This document shows positions 1 through 11,380 of a DNA stretch of 64,000 nucleotides, piece after piece. This stretch comes from Monosporascus cannonballus. Lineage: Eukaryota; Ascomycota; Sordariomycetes; Xylariales. Where the stretch lies: NCBI GenBank assembly GCA_004154925.1, contig QJNS01000281.1:1-64000 (forward strand). Direction: 5' to 3'. Made by a program: the position numbers and the translations under genes. Positions within the stretch are counted from its first letter, which is position 1, and the number at the start of each line of letters is the position of its first letter. A model generated the notes under the pieces. The model saw only the letters and a list, made by a program, of their open reading frames with translations, did not search any database and had not been told where the DNA came from.

Positions 1-184
1 TCTTCATGTCCTTCGTGTTCCGCCATTTCGCCCGCTGAAGAGGAAACCACTCGCCCGGCTTCGCTCCGACGATTGGTAGCTTGGGCATATTGGAGGGTCG
101 AAGGAGTTGGTATAATAGGTAGGCGACAACCAACACTGTTGGTGCCAGCACGGCCGGCCTACTCAGGACATCTTCGGCCAACAT
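1..184 (-). CDS. Cytochrome P450 monooxygenase, N-terminal fragment (runs off the window)
   Basis: The reverse strand starts with ATG at 184 and stays open to the window edge, giving 61 codons. The first 35 or so residues hold a hydrophobic anchor (VLAPTVLVVAYLLYQLL). This is followed by PKLPIVGAKPGEWFPLQRAK and WRNTKD, the proline-rich hinge and N-terminal signature common in fungal microsomal P450s of the ent-kaurene-oxidase-like group. The protein would be an ER-anchored haem monooxygenase, often acting in secondary metabolism. The haem-binding cysteine and the I-helix lie outside the window, so subfamily and intactness cannot be judged. The call rests on the N-terminal signature alone. 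Confidence 0.7.
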   Translation of the reverse strand, partial: MLAEDVLSRPAVLAPTVLVVAYLLYQLLRPSNMPKLPIVGAKPGEWFPLQRAKWRNTKDMK

Positions 185-2555
185 GGTCGACGACGTGAGG
201 TTAAAAGGGGGGATGATAGAAGAATAGGACCTAAGAGTAGGGGCCAGGACCCGGGAATTTATATTCCCAGTAATAATCGGCCGCCCATTTGGGTTCCTGG
301 ATTCAAGCTAAGACCCATCCGAGGTAAAGCGTGCAAGCGAGGTATGATGGTAGGCGATGGTAACGTTAGCGAACGGAAAGCTGAGATTCCGGAGGTGATC
401 GCCAATTGTACCGGGGGGGTAGGGATGGAAGCGAGGGTCTCGAGGGATCGTTGCTCGTCTATTTCGTCCCCGCAGAGCCCGCAGAATCCGCCGTTACCCG
501 CGCCAGTCCTTCCCGACTCGCTTATCACCTAATGACGTGCTAGCGCCTGGTCATGTCGTCAAGTCTCGCTTCCAGCTATATATAGTACTCAATATCTACC
601 ACCCCATATCCTCGGTGGCAGAATAGATCATTGTGTTTCCAGATCCAGTTATGATGATCTGCTGTACACTCGGCCCCCTTGTTTATGGTAGGAGAGTCTT
701 GTAACTTTTAAAGATCTGATTCCGATAGGTTATATATCTTCCTATCTGAATTCCTAACTAATTGCTTGGGAGTTAGGTGGATTAGTACAAGAGGCAACAG
801 GTGGTAATCAATTCACGACTTCTATAGATACCGGGTTCCTCCCACAACAAAACAAGGGGTTGAGTGTTATCTGCGCTGTTTACATGAGCCATCAGAAATA
901 CCTAACGTTAAGTTCCCGAGGTCTGGCGGCTATGTAACGCTTTTAGGACTAGGGTTCCCTTGTCTCCACCACGCGAAGCGAACTGAAGGGGGCAGGGGGG
1001 GTGGCTCTTTTACACTGCACAGGATATTGAAAGTTACCTAGTTTCTCCACTCGACCCAACATTCGCCTTATGAAGTTAAAATGTAGAAGCCCATGGAATT
1101 TGTATGGGAATACCTACGCATCATCAATCATCGCCACTTCAATACCCCAAATGGTAACTTGGGTAAGCCTTTTATTGCAAACTATTCCTTCCTATTTAAC
1201 GCGAATTTAGCGCCGTATGAAGCCACTTAAAAGTTATTCGACCCATATTCAATATATAAAGAGACGACGCCTTTATCCGCTTAAGGCCGAAAAGACGTTA
1301 GTCGCAACAATTTTCTCGTCGTGGGTCTAAGTTTTCACTAATCTTCCCAAATTGAGCCAATAAAATCACAACAATCCACTATCATTTCCTGATTAAGGTA
1401 ACTGAGTAACAGGTACCTCTAGAAAATAGTTGCGACTAGACTAACGCCTTATTACCCTCAAGGGGATACCACTTCGCCCACGCTTCGGGTGGCGGATTAG
1501 CTTCAACAACACCAATAACAAACCCGAATCCTAGGCCCCTTTCCTTATGGCAGGCGTGGAAACAGCAGAGTAATTAACAATGTTACTTTGCATACAAATT
1601 GTATGAGGATTAACATTCTAGCCAATTCCAGTATTTCGTGAGCCTGGTAGAGAAACTAACATTAAATAGCCCTGCGTATTGTATTCATGTGTTCTCGTAC
1701 TTACAAACCTTTCGCCATGAGGTCTGTGTCGTGAACTGGAGATATAAGCTGCAACACCAACGATGCCATGTACCTTGTAGACAGATCATGCGCGGCTGCG
1801 GTCTTCATGCCTTGCATCGTACAACAAAACTTGCCTACCTACCTACTGGGTGGGTATGTACTTTGCTATGCCTGCCTATATGGACCTCGGGTTATCAGCT
1901 GAGACTTCCAAAAGGAAACCAAACGTTGACAGCCACCAATCACTTATCTCATCCTACCACAGAGCTCCTCCCCGTCTTACTCAAACCAAATCGGTATGCG
2001 GATATATTTATAAGCAAGATAGGTGTATAAGGGCACCTGTATGCAACTAAAGTGAATTTGTGTTGAGACATGTCAAGAAGATATGCGCCAAGATAAAATG
2101 ATGTATACACGGCAGGGATCAAGGGCCATTCCAAACCCGGGTCAGCCTTATTAACGATCGTGATTCGTAATACCCATTGACTAAATGCCGTAATGCCCGT
2201 CGCGCGCCCACTTATAAGTTACCTAGCTCGGGATCTCAAGATCAGCACGCCGGCTTTTAGGTGCAAGAAAACAAGGATGGTAATCCGTACTTCCGTGTCG
2301 GCCAGGTATCTCATTCGAACTCGTCGCGATTAGAGGACTTTAGCTTCATCATCTTACACTCGCTAATACACCGTCAGCGGCCTACCGTCGTTTAATGTCT
2401 GCGTGGTTTCGTCGCGCGCTTGTCTCTTCTGTTGTACGATTACGGAGAGTTGGTCCCCTTGAGCCGTTGCGCCACTGCGCCGACAACTCCAATTAGCACT
2501 GGATGCTACGGACCGGAGAGTTTTGCGATGCGAACACGCTGGTTTGCCAACCTGT
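185..2555. other. Intergenic region between the P450 and the P4-ATPase
   Basis: This is the shared 5' region of two divergent genes, the P450 to the left and the P-type ATPase to the right. Several short open frames occur (for example 1638-2030, 130 codons, plus strand) but none shows a recognisable domain or a convincing splice pattern. The frame of the ATPase is open from 2463, so a short upstream coding exon ending in this region is possible. Confidence 0.5.
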
Positions 2556-5500
2556 ATGATATCTGGAATGGGCGAGGACTGTAAGCATGGATTCGAAGGC
2601 AAGAGAATAAGGGCGGGTCCCGGTGCGACGATGCAATACCGGAAACGATGGGACGAATTTCGGGTCGCGGCTCACAAAGAGGTGTTTCGGTGCTACAGGA
2701 AATACTTTGTCGAGTTGGTATTGCGACAGAAGCCTCTGAGGCCTTCGGAGAATGGCCGCCATGTTCCTCTGAGGGTTGAAAACCATCTGTCCCTTGTTGA
2801 CGAGCGCCGGGGACAACCCTACATCGCTAACGCCATCCGAACCTCCCGTTATACAGTCTACGATTTCTTCCCGAAGCAGTTGATCTTCCAGTTTACGAGA
2901 TTGGCTAACTTCTACTTCCTCTGTGTTGGCATCCCGCAGACCATTCCAGGAGTCAGCACCACTGGAAATGTTACCACCATCCTGCCGCTCCTTTTCTTCG
3001 TCCTCTTGACCATCGCAAAAGAAGGATATGACGATTTTAAGAGGCACAGGCTGGACAAGGTCGAAAATGCGAATCCCACCAGGGTAATCCGTGACAACTC
3101 TTGGGAGCCTGACGGACTTGTGTCGCCTAGCAGATTGTTTCCTTCTAAATCGGATGGTGTTGAAATAAACGTCCAACTCCCTGATGATGACACGGACGGC
3201 GAATACCGCTGGAGGCAAATTAGGTGGAGGGATGTCCAGGTCGGCGACATCGTCAAGTTGGCCCGCGATGAGCGCGTGCCGGCGGATATGGTCCTACTCT
3301 ACGCGGACGGCGAGGAAGGACTGGCTTACTTTGACACTATGGACCTGGATGGTGAGACAAACCTGAAAAGCAAAGAGCCACCGCCCAACTTCAAGGCTTG
3401 TAGTACCATCGCCGGCATCCGCGCTTGCCGAGCCGAATTTGTCCTCGAGGATCCGAATCCTGACCTTTACAACTTTAACGGCCATGTCAATTTGAACGGA
3501 AAGAAACTCGCCCTAACATCCAAGGAGGTGGTCTATCGGGGCAGTACTCTCAGGAATACAGGATGCGCTATCGGGATGGTCATCAATACTGGAGAGGAAT
3601 GCAAGATCCGACTGAACGCTAACCAGCATCCCGAAGCGAAGAAGCCAGCTCTGGAAAAGATGTCTAACCGGATCGTCATCATACTCGTCATATACGTCAT
3701 TTGCCTGACGATCGGATGCTCCAGGGGTTACAAGAGCTGGCAGGCCTCTACGGAGCGGATTTCGCCCTACCTTGACGGTGCGGACGTAAATTATGAGCAT
3801 GTTGTCGTCGGCTACGCAATCATGTATAACAACAATATCCCGCTTGCTCTTTACGTCACGTTGGAGATCGTGAGACTCATACAGATGCTTATGCTTAACG
3901 GAGACCTGGGGATGTACGACGAGGCCACCGACACACCGGCCCAGTGCAATACCAACACAATTCTAGAAAATCTCGGCCAGGTCAGCTACATCTTCTCGGA
4001 TAAAACCGGCACGCTCACTGAGAATGTCATGAAATTCCGGAAGATGAGCGTTGCCGGGACCGCTTGGCTGCATGAGATGGACATCAACCCCGAAGGGATG
4101 CCGGCGTCGAGAGTACCTTCTAAAACCTCACCGGCTCCTAGACAAGCTGCTTTTCCTCGCCCGGACACTATAGAGTCGAAACCCGACACCGTCGACGGCG
4201 GCAACGAAGCATCCGAGAACATCGAGCTTTTCCCCTTATCATCGCACGCCTCACCTATCGCACCGCCGGCCTCACCTATCACATCGCCGATGCTTTTCCC
4301 CATGCCCTCGCAAACGGGGAGGAGATCTTCATCACAGTGGAGATCTACTGGCCGTCCGGATCACATCCAGCCCGACATGACTACCAGAGACTTGCTGGAG
4401 TACATCAGGCTGAGGCCTGCATCGCTTTTTGCACGGCGCGCACAAGACTACATTCTCTGCATGGCTTTATGTCACACATGCCTGCCCGAGACCAAAGACG
4501 GCAAGATCGACTTTCAAGCCTCGTCTCCGGACGAGCTAGCAATGGTACGAGCAGCGCAAGAGCTAGGTTATCTCGTTATCCAGCGATCCTCCCAAACCGT
4601 TACCCTGAGGATCGCGACACCGGATGGCGGGGAGAAGGACGAGGTCTACCAGATACTCGACGTGATCGAGTTTAGCAGCAAGCGGAAGCGAATGTCTGTC
4701 GTCGTGCGTTTCCCCGATGGAAGGATATTCGTTATCTGCAAGGGAGCGGACTCCGTGATATTGCCCAGGCTCAAGTCCGCCTCGCTGGCGTCGCGGAAAG
4801 TGTCCGAGGTGCGCAAGAGTGCCGATCTCGAGCGCGAAGTCCTCCGAAGGAGCGAACAGATGGAAAAGCGAAACAGCTTCGGAGGCCGCCCCAGCCTGAC
4901 TATGCGAAGGAGCGCTGGTACCACCCCGAACATCGCCGAGATAAGAGAACCAGCAAGGTTATCTGTGCAGCCGAACATGGAAAGAAGCAAGTCTGCCGAC
5001 GCTATGAAGATTCGGCATTCCGAGGACGAATCCCGCCCATCCTTGGGCGCCCGGACTGTGACCTTGGGCCTTTTGAAAACATCGCCGCTGCCGAGCCCAT
5101 CGCAATTTCAAAGCCCTCTCTACACCAGTATTGCCCATGCTAAGTTCAGCTTCCTTGACGACCCGTCGCTCTTTGACGAGGCGACGGTTTTCGGTCGATG
5201 TTTTAAGCACCTAGACGATTTCGCCAGCGAGGGCCTCCGGACCTTAGTTATTGCTCGAAAGTTTGTACCCGAGACGGAATACAAAGCATGGAGAAAGGTC
5301 TATAACGAGGCAACGACGAGCTTAGCGGACCGCCAGGATAAAATCGAAGCCGCAGGTGAGATGATCGAGCAATCTTTCGACCTCGTTGGGGCCTCCGCCA
5401 TTGAAGATAAACTTCAGGCCGGTGTGCCGGAAACCATTGACAAGCTTCGACGCGCCAACATCAAGATATGGATGTTGACTGGTGACAAGCGCGAGACAGC

Positions 5501-6975
5501 GATCAACATTGCTCACTCCGCTCGTATATGTCAGCCAGCATCTGACATTTTCGTGCTGGATGCTTCCAAGGGCACCCTCGAGACACAGATCCAAGACGTC
5601 CTGGAGGACACTAAAACCGGATGTCTTCACAGCGTAGTTGTTATCGACGGGCAAACGCTCAGGGTTGTGGAACAGTCCCTTCAGCTCGAAAACCTCTTCT
5701 ACACTCTTATCCCGAAGATAGACTCGGTCATATGCTGTCGGGCCTCGCCGGCTCAGAAATCCCTGATCGTGAGGGCTATCCGTCAACGGGTCCCCCGCGC
5801 GCTCACCCTGGCGATCGGGGACGGCGCGAACGACCTAGCGATGATTTCGGCGTCGCACGTCGGTGTCGGCATCTCGGGTAAAGAGGGACTGCAGGCGGCC
5901 CGCGTGGCAGACTACTCCATCGCGCAATTCCGCTTCCTTCAGCGTCTACTCCTCGTTCACGGCCGTTGGAACTATATCCGCACCGCGCGCTTCTACCTCG
6001 CAACCTTCTGGAAGGAGGTTTTCTTCTATCTGCCAACCGCCATGTATCAGCGGTACAACGGATATAGCGGGACCAGCCTCTACGAGATGTGGAGCCTGAC
6101 GGTGCTCAACTTCCTCTTCACGAGCTTAGCCAGCATATGCATGGGGGTCTGGGAGCAGGACCTCAACGTCGAGACGCTGCTGGCTGTCCCTGAGCTCTAC
6201 GTATATGGGCAGAGGAACTGCGAGCTGAATGTCGCGAGGTTCCTGTGCTGGATGCTGGCCGCTGCGGCGGAGGGCATACTGGTCTGGCTCGGCGTGTGGG
6301 CTTCGTACAACATCTTCGGCCTGCCCCGCGACAACGGGCTGTTCGCTTTGGGCAACCTGACGTTCACGATCTGCATCGTGTGGATCAACTACAAACTCAT
6401 GTAAGTCTCCAGCAAGAACAGCCGCACGTCTCTTGTATATCTCAGACACGAAGAACTGACGAGCGGCCAACGACAGGATCATCGAGACGCACCACAAAAC
6501 CTCCGTCGTCATCGGCGCGTTCTTCATCACGGTCGCGGGCTGGTTCGCCTGGCAGGCGTTTCTCGACGGCGTGTACGCGCGGCAACCGAGCCCCTACGCG
6601 GCGCGCGACGGCTTTGTGCACGGCTTCGGCCGGGACCCGCTCTGGTGGCTGACGGGGCTCGCCGTCATCGCCGCCCTCGTCGCCGTCGAGACCACCTACA
6701 AGGCCGTCAAGCACCGCCTCGTCGTCGCCGGCCTCTGGGGTCTCCCGCCGTGGATGTGGAGCCCGTGGAGCAGAGGGGCCGGCAACGTCCGCCAGGAAGG
6801 CGACACCAGCGCCGAGGAGTGGCACCTCGAGCTCTGGCAGGAGCTCGAGAGGGATCCTGCCGTGCGTCGGCGCCTCAGGCGAATGCTCGAGGACGAGGAG
6901 AGGGCGTATGCCGGCGGCGGTGGGGACCCCCCGGATAGGGAAGGGGAAGAGGTGGATCTAGGGAGGGTCGTGTAG
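2556..6975 (+). CDS. P4-type phospholipid-translocating ATPase (flippase), Dnf3-like
   Basis: Exons 2556-6400 and 6477-6975 are joined over a 76-nt intron (GTAAGT, branch ACTGAC, ACAG) to give 1447 aa. P4-ATPases flip aminophospholipids to the cytosolic leaflet of Golgi, endosomal or plasma membranes, usually with a Cdc50-type partner. In order: the N-terminal DGRHVPL/LVDERRGQPYIANAIRTSRYT block, TM1-2, DGET in the actuator domain (residue ~265), TM3-4 with IPLALYVTLEI, phosphorylation motif DKTGTLTEN (D ~482), KGAD (~729), MLTGDKRE (~975), hinge GDGAND (~1088) and the last TM helices, the final two in exon 2. Two low-complexity insertions rich in Ser and Pro interrupt the cytosolic domain (about residues 520-610 and 750-850), as is usual in Dnf3-type enzymes. 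The start is uncertain: 2556 is the first in-frame ATG, 2631 is an alternative, and an upstream exon is possible. All catalytic motifs are intact. Confidence 0.93.
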
Positions 6976-7868
6976 GGGTGTAGAGAACTTGGGCGTCGGT
7001 GGGGAAAATAACGAGGGGGTTAGCATTTTCGGTTTTGGGTTTGAACCTGGAGCAACGTCAATTAGACAGTCGAATTTCTCTTTGTCTACGGGAAGTATAT
7101 ATATAAATGTGTGTGTGTGTCTGTATATACACAACTCGGGTGGGGATCGGTGGCGACGTTGGGCATCGCCGGATCGATGAAAAACGGATACCCCTAGACT
7201 TTGCGGAGTATTGTTAGAATTTGTTTAATTTAGTACTACGAATAACTACTGTTAAAAATTTAAAGTATAGACTTAGTAATTGCTTGGGTACCAGCACATG
7301 AGAAGGCTTACTCGTCTGCATTACTTGTCGGGTGACTGGAACTCTTTCTAGCAGCAAGGGGCCTGCTGTCAGTCAGACGAATGAAGTTATCCGTATGTGG
7401 CCGTGAGCAACTCTTTTGCTCCGTGTACTTGTCGTCTTTCCATAATTTTAGCCTCAGAAATCCGGGTTTCCATGGCCCAGACAGCACATCCGATTCTGTG
7501 TAAGCTCTCATCATTCCCATGACATCAGGAGGTAGTTGTCAGCGCATATCGATCAAAAGTCTTCTACCATCAAGACCCTTCACTGCCCCTATCAATGCAA
7601 AGAGGAAGGCTATACGGACTTTGAGCATTATGCGTAGAGTGCCTTTTCTTTGACACGACCTAAACAAAGCCAGGGTCTGCATATAAGGCCAGGGGTGCGA
7701 CAACAATCACATTGTATGAAGGGCTCTATTGAACGGAAAGCATCAGCTACGACACAATACGGTACAGTGAGCAAACAAGGCATCACTACGGCCATTAGCT
7801 ATCAAAATACAACCCCACCCCACCGCCAGATAAGGTGAGTGACTCCGCAAACAATCACCATCATCATC
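6976..7868. other. Intergenic, 3' of the flippase gene
   Basis: This stretch holds the flippase 3' region and a short TA/TG microsatellite. No open frame shows coding character. A GTGAGT sits at 7835 just upstream of the next gene and could be a donor of a 5' leader intron. Confidence 0.4.
7096..7120. repeat. TA/TG microsatellite
   Basis: A (TA)5 run is followed within a few bases by a (TG)6-like run, just 3' of the flippase stop codon. It is simple sequence with no further feature. Confidence 0.85.
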
Positions 7869-8502
7869 ATGTGCCGATTCCTCACCCACTATGTAACCTG
7901 TACGCTCTTCGGGCACCCGGTGACGCGGGCGCATGCGGGCTTCTCGCGCGAGCACTGCGACGACGTCGAGGCGCTGCCATACCCGCGGACCACCACCGCG
8001 GTCCTGCAGAACCTCGACCAAGCGAGACCCTGCCCCGTCCCGCTCCTGACCGAGTCGCTCGCCCTCGGGGCCCGCGGCCTCTATGAGGAAAGCGCCGGCG
8101 CGCCGCCCCTCGGCGCGTTCGGGAAGCTAGGCGAGATCCCTGCGCTGGGCGTCGCGGGACCAAGCGGATAGGGAAGCGGACGAAGGTAGGTCCTCTCGTT
8201 CCGCGGCGGATGGTCGCCAGGAGGAGGCCGCCGCCAGGTGGTTCGGGCGCGCGACGGCAGCGGACGATCCGCGCCCGCGAGCGATGCGCGGGATGGCGGA
8301 GATGTTCGCCCGGTGGCTCACGTCCGCGTTCCTCCTAGCCCGCGTCGAGGCCGCGATGGCTGTCGCTATGTACGAGGCGCGGCTCAGGTTCCTGGGGGTC
8401 CGGGATGCGTTTGCCGAGCTCAGTTTCGGCGCCGCGGCTGTTGATCGGTCCCTGGAGATAGCCTCGGGGCTAGAAAGATGGGTAAATGACGTCATTGTCT
8501 AG
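7869..8502 (+). pseudogene. Small Cys/His-containing protein gene with a frame break
   Basis: The first frame starts with MCRFLTHYVTC, contains several Cys and His residues in its first 60 codons (FGHPV, FSREHCDD, RPCPVP) and stops at 8171. A second, GC-rich frame opens at 8143 and runs to 8502, with an alanine-rich helical tail (MRGMAEMFARWLTSAFLLAR, then ending GLERWVNDVIV). Both have strong coding composition and overlap by 29 nt in different frames. I find no credible GT-AG intron that would join them, so a single-base indel near 8143-8171 is the simplest reading. The start resembles a group of short fungal hypothetical proteins that begin MCR and carry CGH-like motifs; that is a weak resemblance. 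Function is unknown. A sequencing error would restore one ORF of about 210 codons. Confidence 0.45.
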
Positions 8503-9469
8503 AGGCCCATAGGGTTAGGCACATCACGATAATTGAATGCTATACACGTAGTCGACGCGATAGCCAAGTAAATGGGCAGTACCGTGTCTTACAGTACTGG
8601 CGGTAGCTCCGGCCGGAACTCTTTGTCATCATAAGACGAATCTTGATTGTTCCCCGGATTGGCCATGCGCGACCACCCATAGTGAGGAACGCTTAGAACT
8701 AAAGGACAATCTCTCTCAAAACCTTGGATAGAGATTAGAAGCCGAGTGAATTCTGGGTTTACGCCCCCATTGCCTGTTACATAAACGACGGTGGGCGACG
8801 GCAGTAGTTCTAGCATGGTAGGGGCACTATCATAGGGTTTTAGTGTTGTGATAGTTAGCTCTCTGACGAAACGTAAAGGATGGCGTGTTTCTCTGAGCAA
8901 TATGTAGTTGACTTGGGGTGGCGTAAGTGAATAGCAACACCTAATCAAGACATGCTATTTCCGTCTTAGGCACCTGCGAGCAACGATTATTTACTCACCA
9001 GGCCCGCCTTGATGTTCGCACACAATGGTCACAGCCACGCACAGAGGAGTACACACGGAAAGAAACATGGTTCTCAGTCTTCTTAATGGTCGGCATCATG
9101 TAAGCAGCCAACCAGATCTATCCTGATAAACTCCAGAGCATTGCATCCTTCCTAAAGCCGTGGTGAGGCATTGTGTCATTGTTATATCTCTTCCGTCATC
9201 CTGAACAGTTCCAGAATTGGTATCAGATCACCCACAAACCCCTTTACCCGTCATACTACATATCTAGTTGCTGGCCCTTTCTTGCATACCCTGTACTAAC
9301 ATTGTAATAACCCCGCCGCATCGAAAGGTCAAGTCTTCCCCCTATCCGTATATGAGGTTTAATTATCATTGACTAGGTGCCCGGCAAAATCCCGCTCCAT
9401 GTGGCTCGCATAACTTTTCGCAAGTCTCCAACATCTCTGTATCATGTGACGAGGCCAGGTCTCTGGGTA
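8503..9469. other. Intergenic, nothing recognised
   Basis: Only short open frames are present (longest 119 codons, minus strand, 8589-8948) and none has a recognisable motif, so I see no gene here. Confidence 0.4.
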
Positions 9470-10618
9470 TCAATACCGCTTTATTTCCTCGAGGGCGCTC
9501 GTCAGGGTGAATGGAGACATGAATGAAATTTTCACGTCCCGGTCGATCAACGCGTTGTAGATCTGGAAGAATCGCTTCCACTCCTCATGTTCCATTTTGC
9601 ACATTCCTTTTGCGAGCGTCACGGAGCGCTGGACGCCCGTCCACAGCTGGGGAAATCTGCAATTGCTCTTCCAGAACTCGACTCCTTGCGAGCGATTCAA
9701 GTCCCAGTCCTCAGGAATTATCCGTTCCAGCGCTCTAAATCTTCTGCAAAGCACCGCTTTCAGACAGTGCTTGATGAGGATGTCGTCTGTACGGAAATAC
9801 TCTTTTGGCCTTTCCATGCGTCGACCTTCCAACCCACCGACGAGTTCTATGGCGTTGTTGTTCAAGCCAGGTACCGAAGTTAATATGGTAATAGTGGATA
9901 GATTGGGGAAGGCCTGGAGGGGCTTTTCCATGTCATACTTTTTCTGTTCTGATAATGTCGGTAGCGTCATTTGTAGATGCTGCACCGCCTCAAGGACCCG
10001 CGAGGCTTCGTCACGGAAAATGGTGTGTAAGGTCGACTCCGTACACTCCGCGCGCAAGTGGAACATGGGGTGGTCCTCACTGTCCAGCATTGGCAGATAC
10101 GAAATGAAACCTTGCATCGATGCATTCGTTTCACAATATCCCCTGAATTTTCGACCAAAGAGGTCCCACACTCGAGTCTCTAACGCTGGCCAAATGAATG
10201 TGTCGAGTACAGGGCAGGCCCATCCCTCTAGCCTGTCACATGGTCGTATTAAGCCGAGCGAGGCTCCGGCCGGGGCCGGGCGATGCTGAGGCAGTAGGAT
10301 ATATGTATCACGAACGGCTGCGTAAGCCTCGTGACAGAGGAACCCGAAGGTCCGCATCCTTTGACTGCGACCTTTTATGATGCTGTCATCTTCAAGGACT
10401 AGGACACTTGAGCCACCTTTAGCTGGCGTGCGGAAGTGAAGCTCGTACAGGAAGGGTCGCTCTTCAGCTAGGATGGCCTGAGTCCATATGAGGATCTTGA
10501 GTTCTGCAGGTAGCCGGCCGTATAGGAGACCTGGTTGATTCTCCCTTGGGGCTTCCGTTGGAAGCATATCTGTTGAACGACGGGTACGAATCGGAAGTGC
10601 CTCGAATTGGGATGACAT
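9470..10618 (-). CDS. 2EXR-like/F-box-like fungal protein of unknown function
   Basis: An uninterrupted 382-codon frame begins at ATG 10618 (MSSQFEALPIRTR); the frame is open a little further upstream but has no earlier ATG. Residues about 25-55 read LLYGRLPAELKILIWTQAI and then EERPFL, matching the LP.E...KIW pattern of the 2EXR domain, an expanded fungal family of unknown function that looks superficially like an F-box. The rest has no motif I know. The C-terminal half is rich in aromatic and charged residues and appears globular. No signal peptide or membrane segment is seen. The gene is intronless. Its product could be an adaptor by analogy with F-box proteins, but nothing in the sequence shows that. 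Confidence 0.75.
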   Translation of the reverse strand: MSSQFEALPIRTRRSTDMLPTEAPRENQPGLLYGRLPAELKILIWTQAILAEERPFLYELHFRTPAKGGSSVLVLEDDSIIKGRSQRMRTFGFLCHEAYAAVRDTYILLPQHRPAPAGASLGLIRPCDRLEGWACPVLDTFIWPALETRVWDLFGRKFRGYCETNASMQGFISYLPMLDSEDHPMFHLRAECTESTLHTIFRDEASRVLEAVQHLQMTLPTLSEQKKYDMEKPLQAFPNLSTITILTSVPGLNNNAIELVGGLEGRRMERPKEYFRTDDILIKHCLKAVLCRRFRALERIIPEDWDLNRSQGVEFWKSNCRFPQLWTGVQRSVTLAKGMCKMEHEEWKRFFQIYNALIDRDVKISFMSPFTLTSALEEIKRY

Positions 10619-11050
10619 TGTTGATATTGTAACCGGAGACAACCATGGAACAGAAAATAAAACAAGTTGGGTTAATCCGAATCTCTCTAGTCTCTAGGTT
10701 CCTGTGTATCTTGCAGGGGGCCTCGATGCCTATTATATTCCGTCGTACGCTGTCTTCGAGAGGGTGAAAGGAAGGAACAATGGCTATGGTAGGTTATCAA
10801 GGTAAGTTGGCGAAACAACGAAACCTGCTCGGGTGCGTACGAACGTTGAAGCGCCACGTGATTTTACTTTAACCTACCACTTGAGTGTTTTGCGCTTACT
10901 CTGTAAACTAGTGGTTAAAGCGAGAAGATACTGAACTTTAATTATCGCTTCACACTTTGGGGAGCAGCATACCCACAGTCGTGACAATGAGCCGCGCTAT
11001 GGACAATGGGCTGCTTGTGTTACCGCCTAAGCTACATGCTCCCCCATGGT
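10619..11050. other. Intergenic, 5' of the 2EXR-like gene, up to the transposon
   Basis: This is the upstream region of the leftward 2EXR-like gene. It ends exactly at the TA target duplication of the DNA transposon, and no other feature is seen. Confidence 0.4.
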
Positions 11051-11052
11051 TA

Positions 11053-11086
11053 CCGTATTAACCCTCGAAATTCGTTAAAAGCTAAC
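11053..11086 (+). repeat. Left terminal inverted repeat of the pogo/Fot1-type element
   Basis: These 34 bp match the right end at every position in reverse complement. The TA target duplication lies immediately outside. Confidence 0.95.
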
Positions 11087-11380
11087 GGCTTGGCGCCAAG
11101 GGTGGCAACATGTTATTTCCAACGCCACCCATACAAATTGTGTGTGGATTCTTTGCCACCCAATGGCACCCAGTGTCCCTTGAAGCTTCCTGTTGCTTTT
11201 TCTGTCGCTTTGCAAGGTGTTATAAGCGATATCATGATGATTATTGTGGTGTTGAAGTAGCTGTCTATATAACTGCAGCTAGTTCTTCCTGAATAACACT
11301 TTCTTCCCACGCCTCAAGGACCTTAACTAAGTTATCCTTCTTCTTAGCTGGCTTTAAGCCATTAGCTTTGTATGTTTTAG

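Noticed and set aside
2528..2580. Upstream ATG exon for the flippase ending at GTAAGC (2581)
   Set aside because: In-phase acceptors would leave an intron of only 25-31 nt, too short for this genome's introns.
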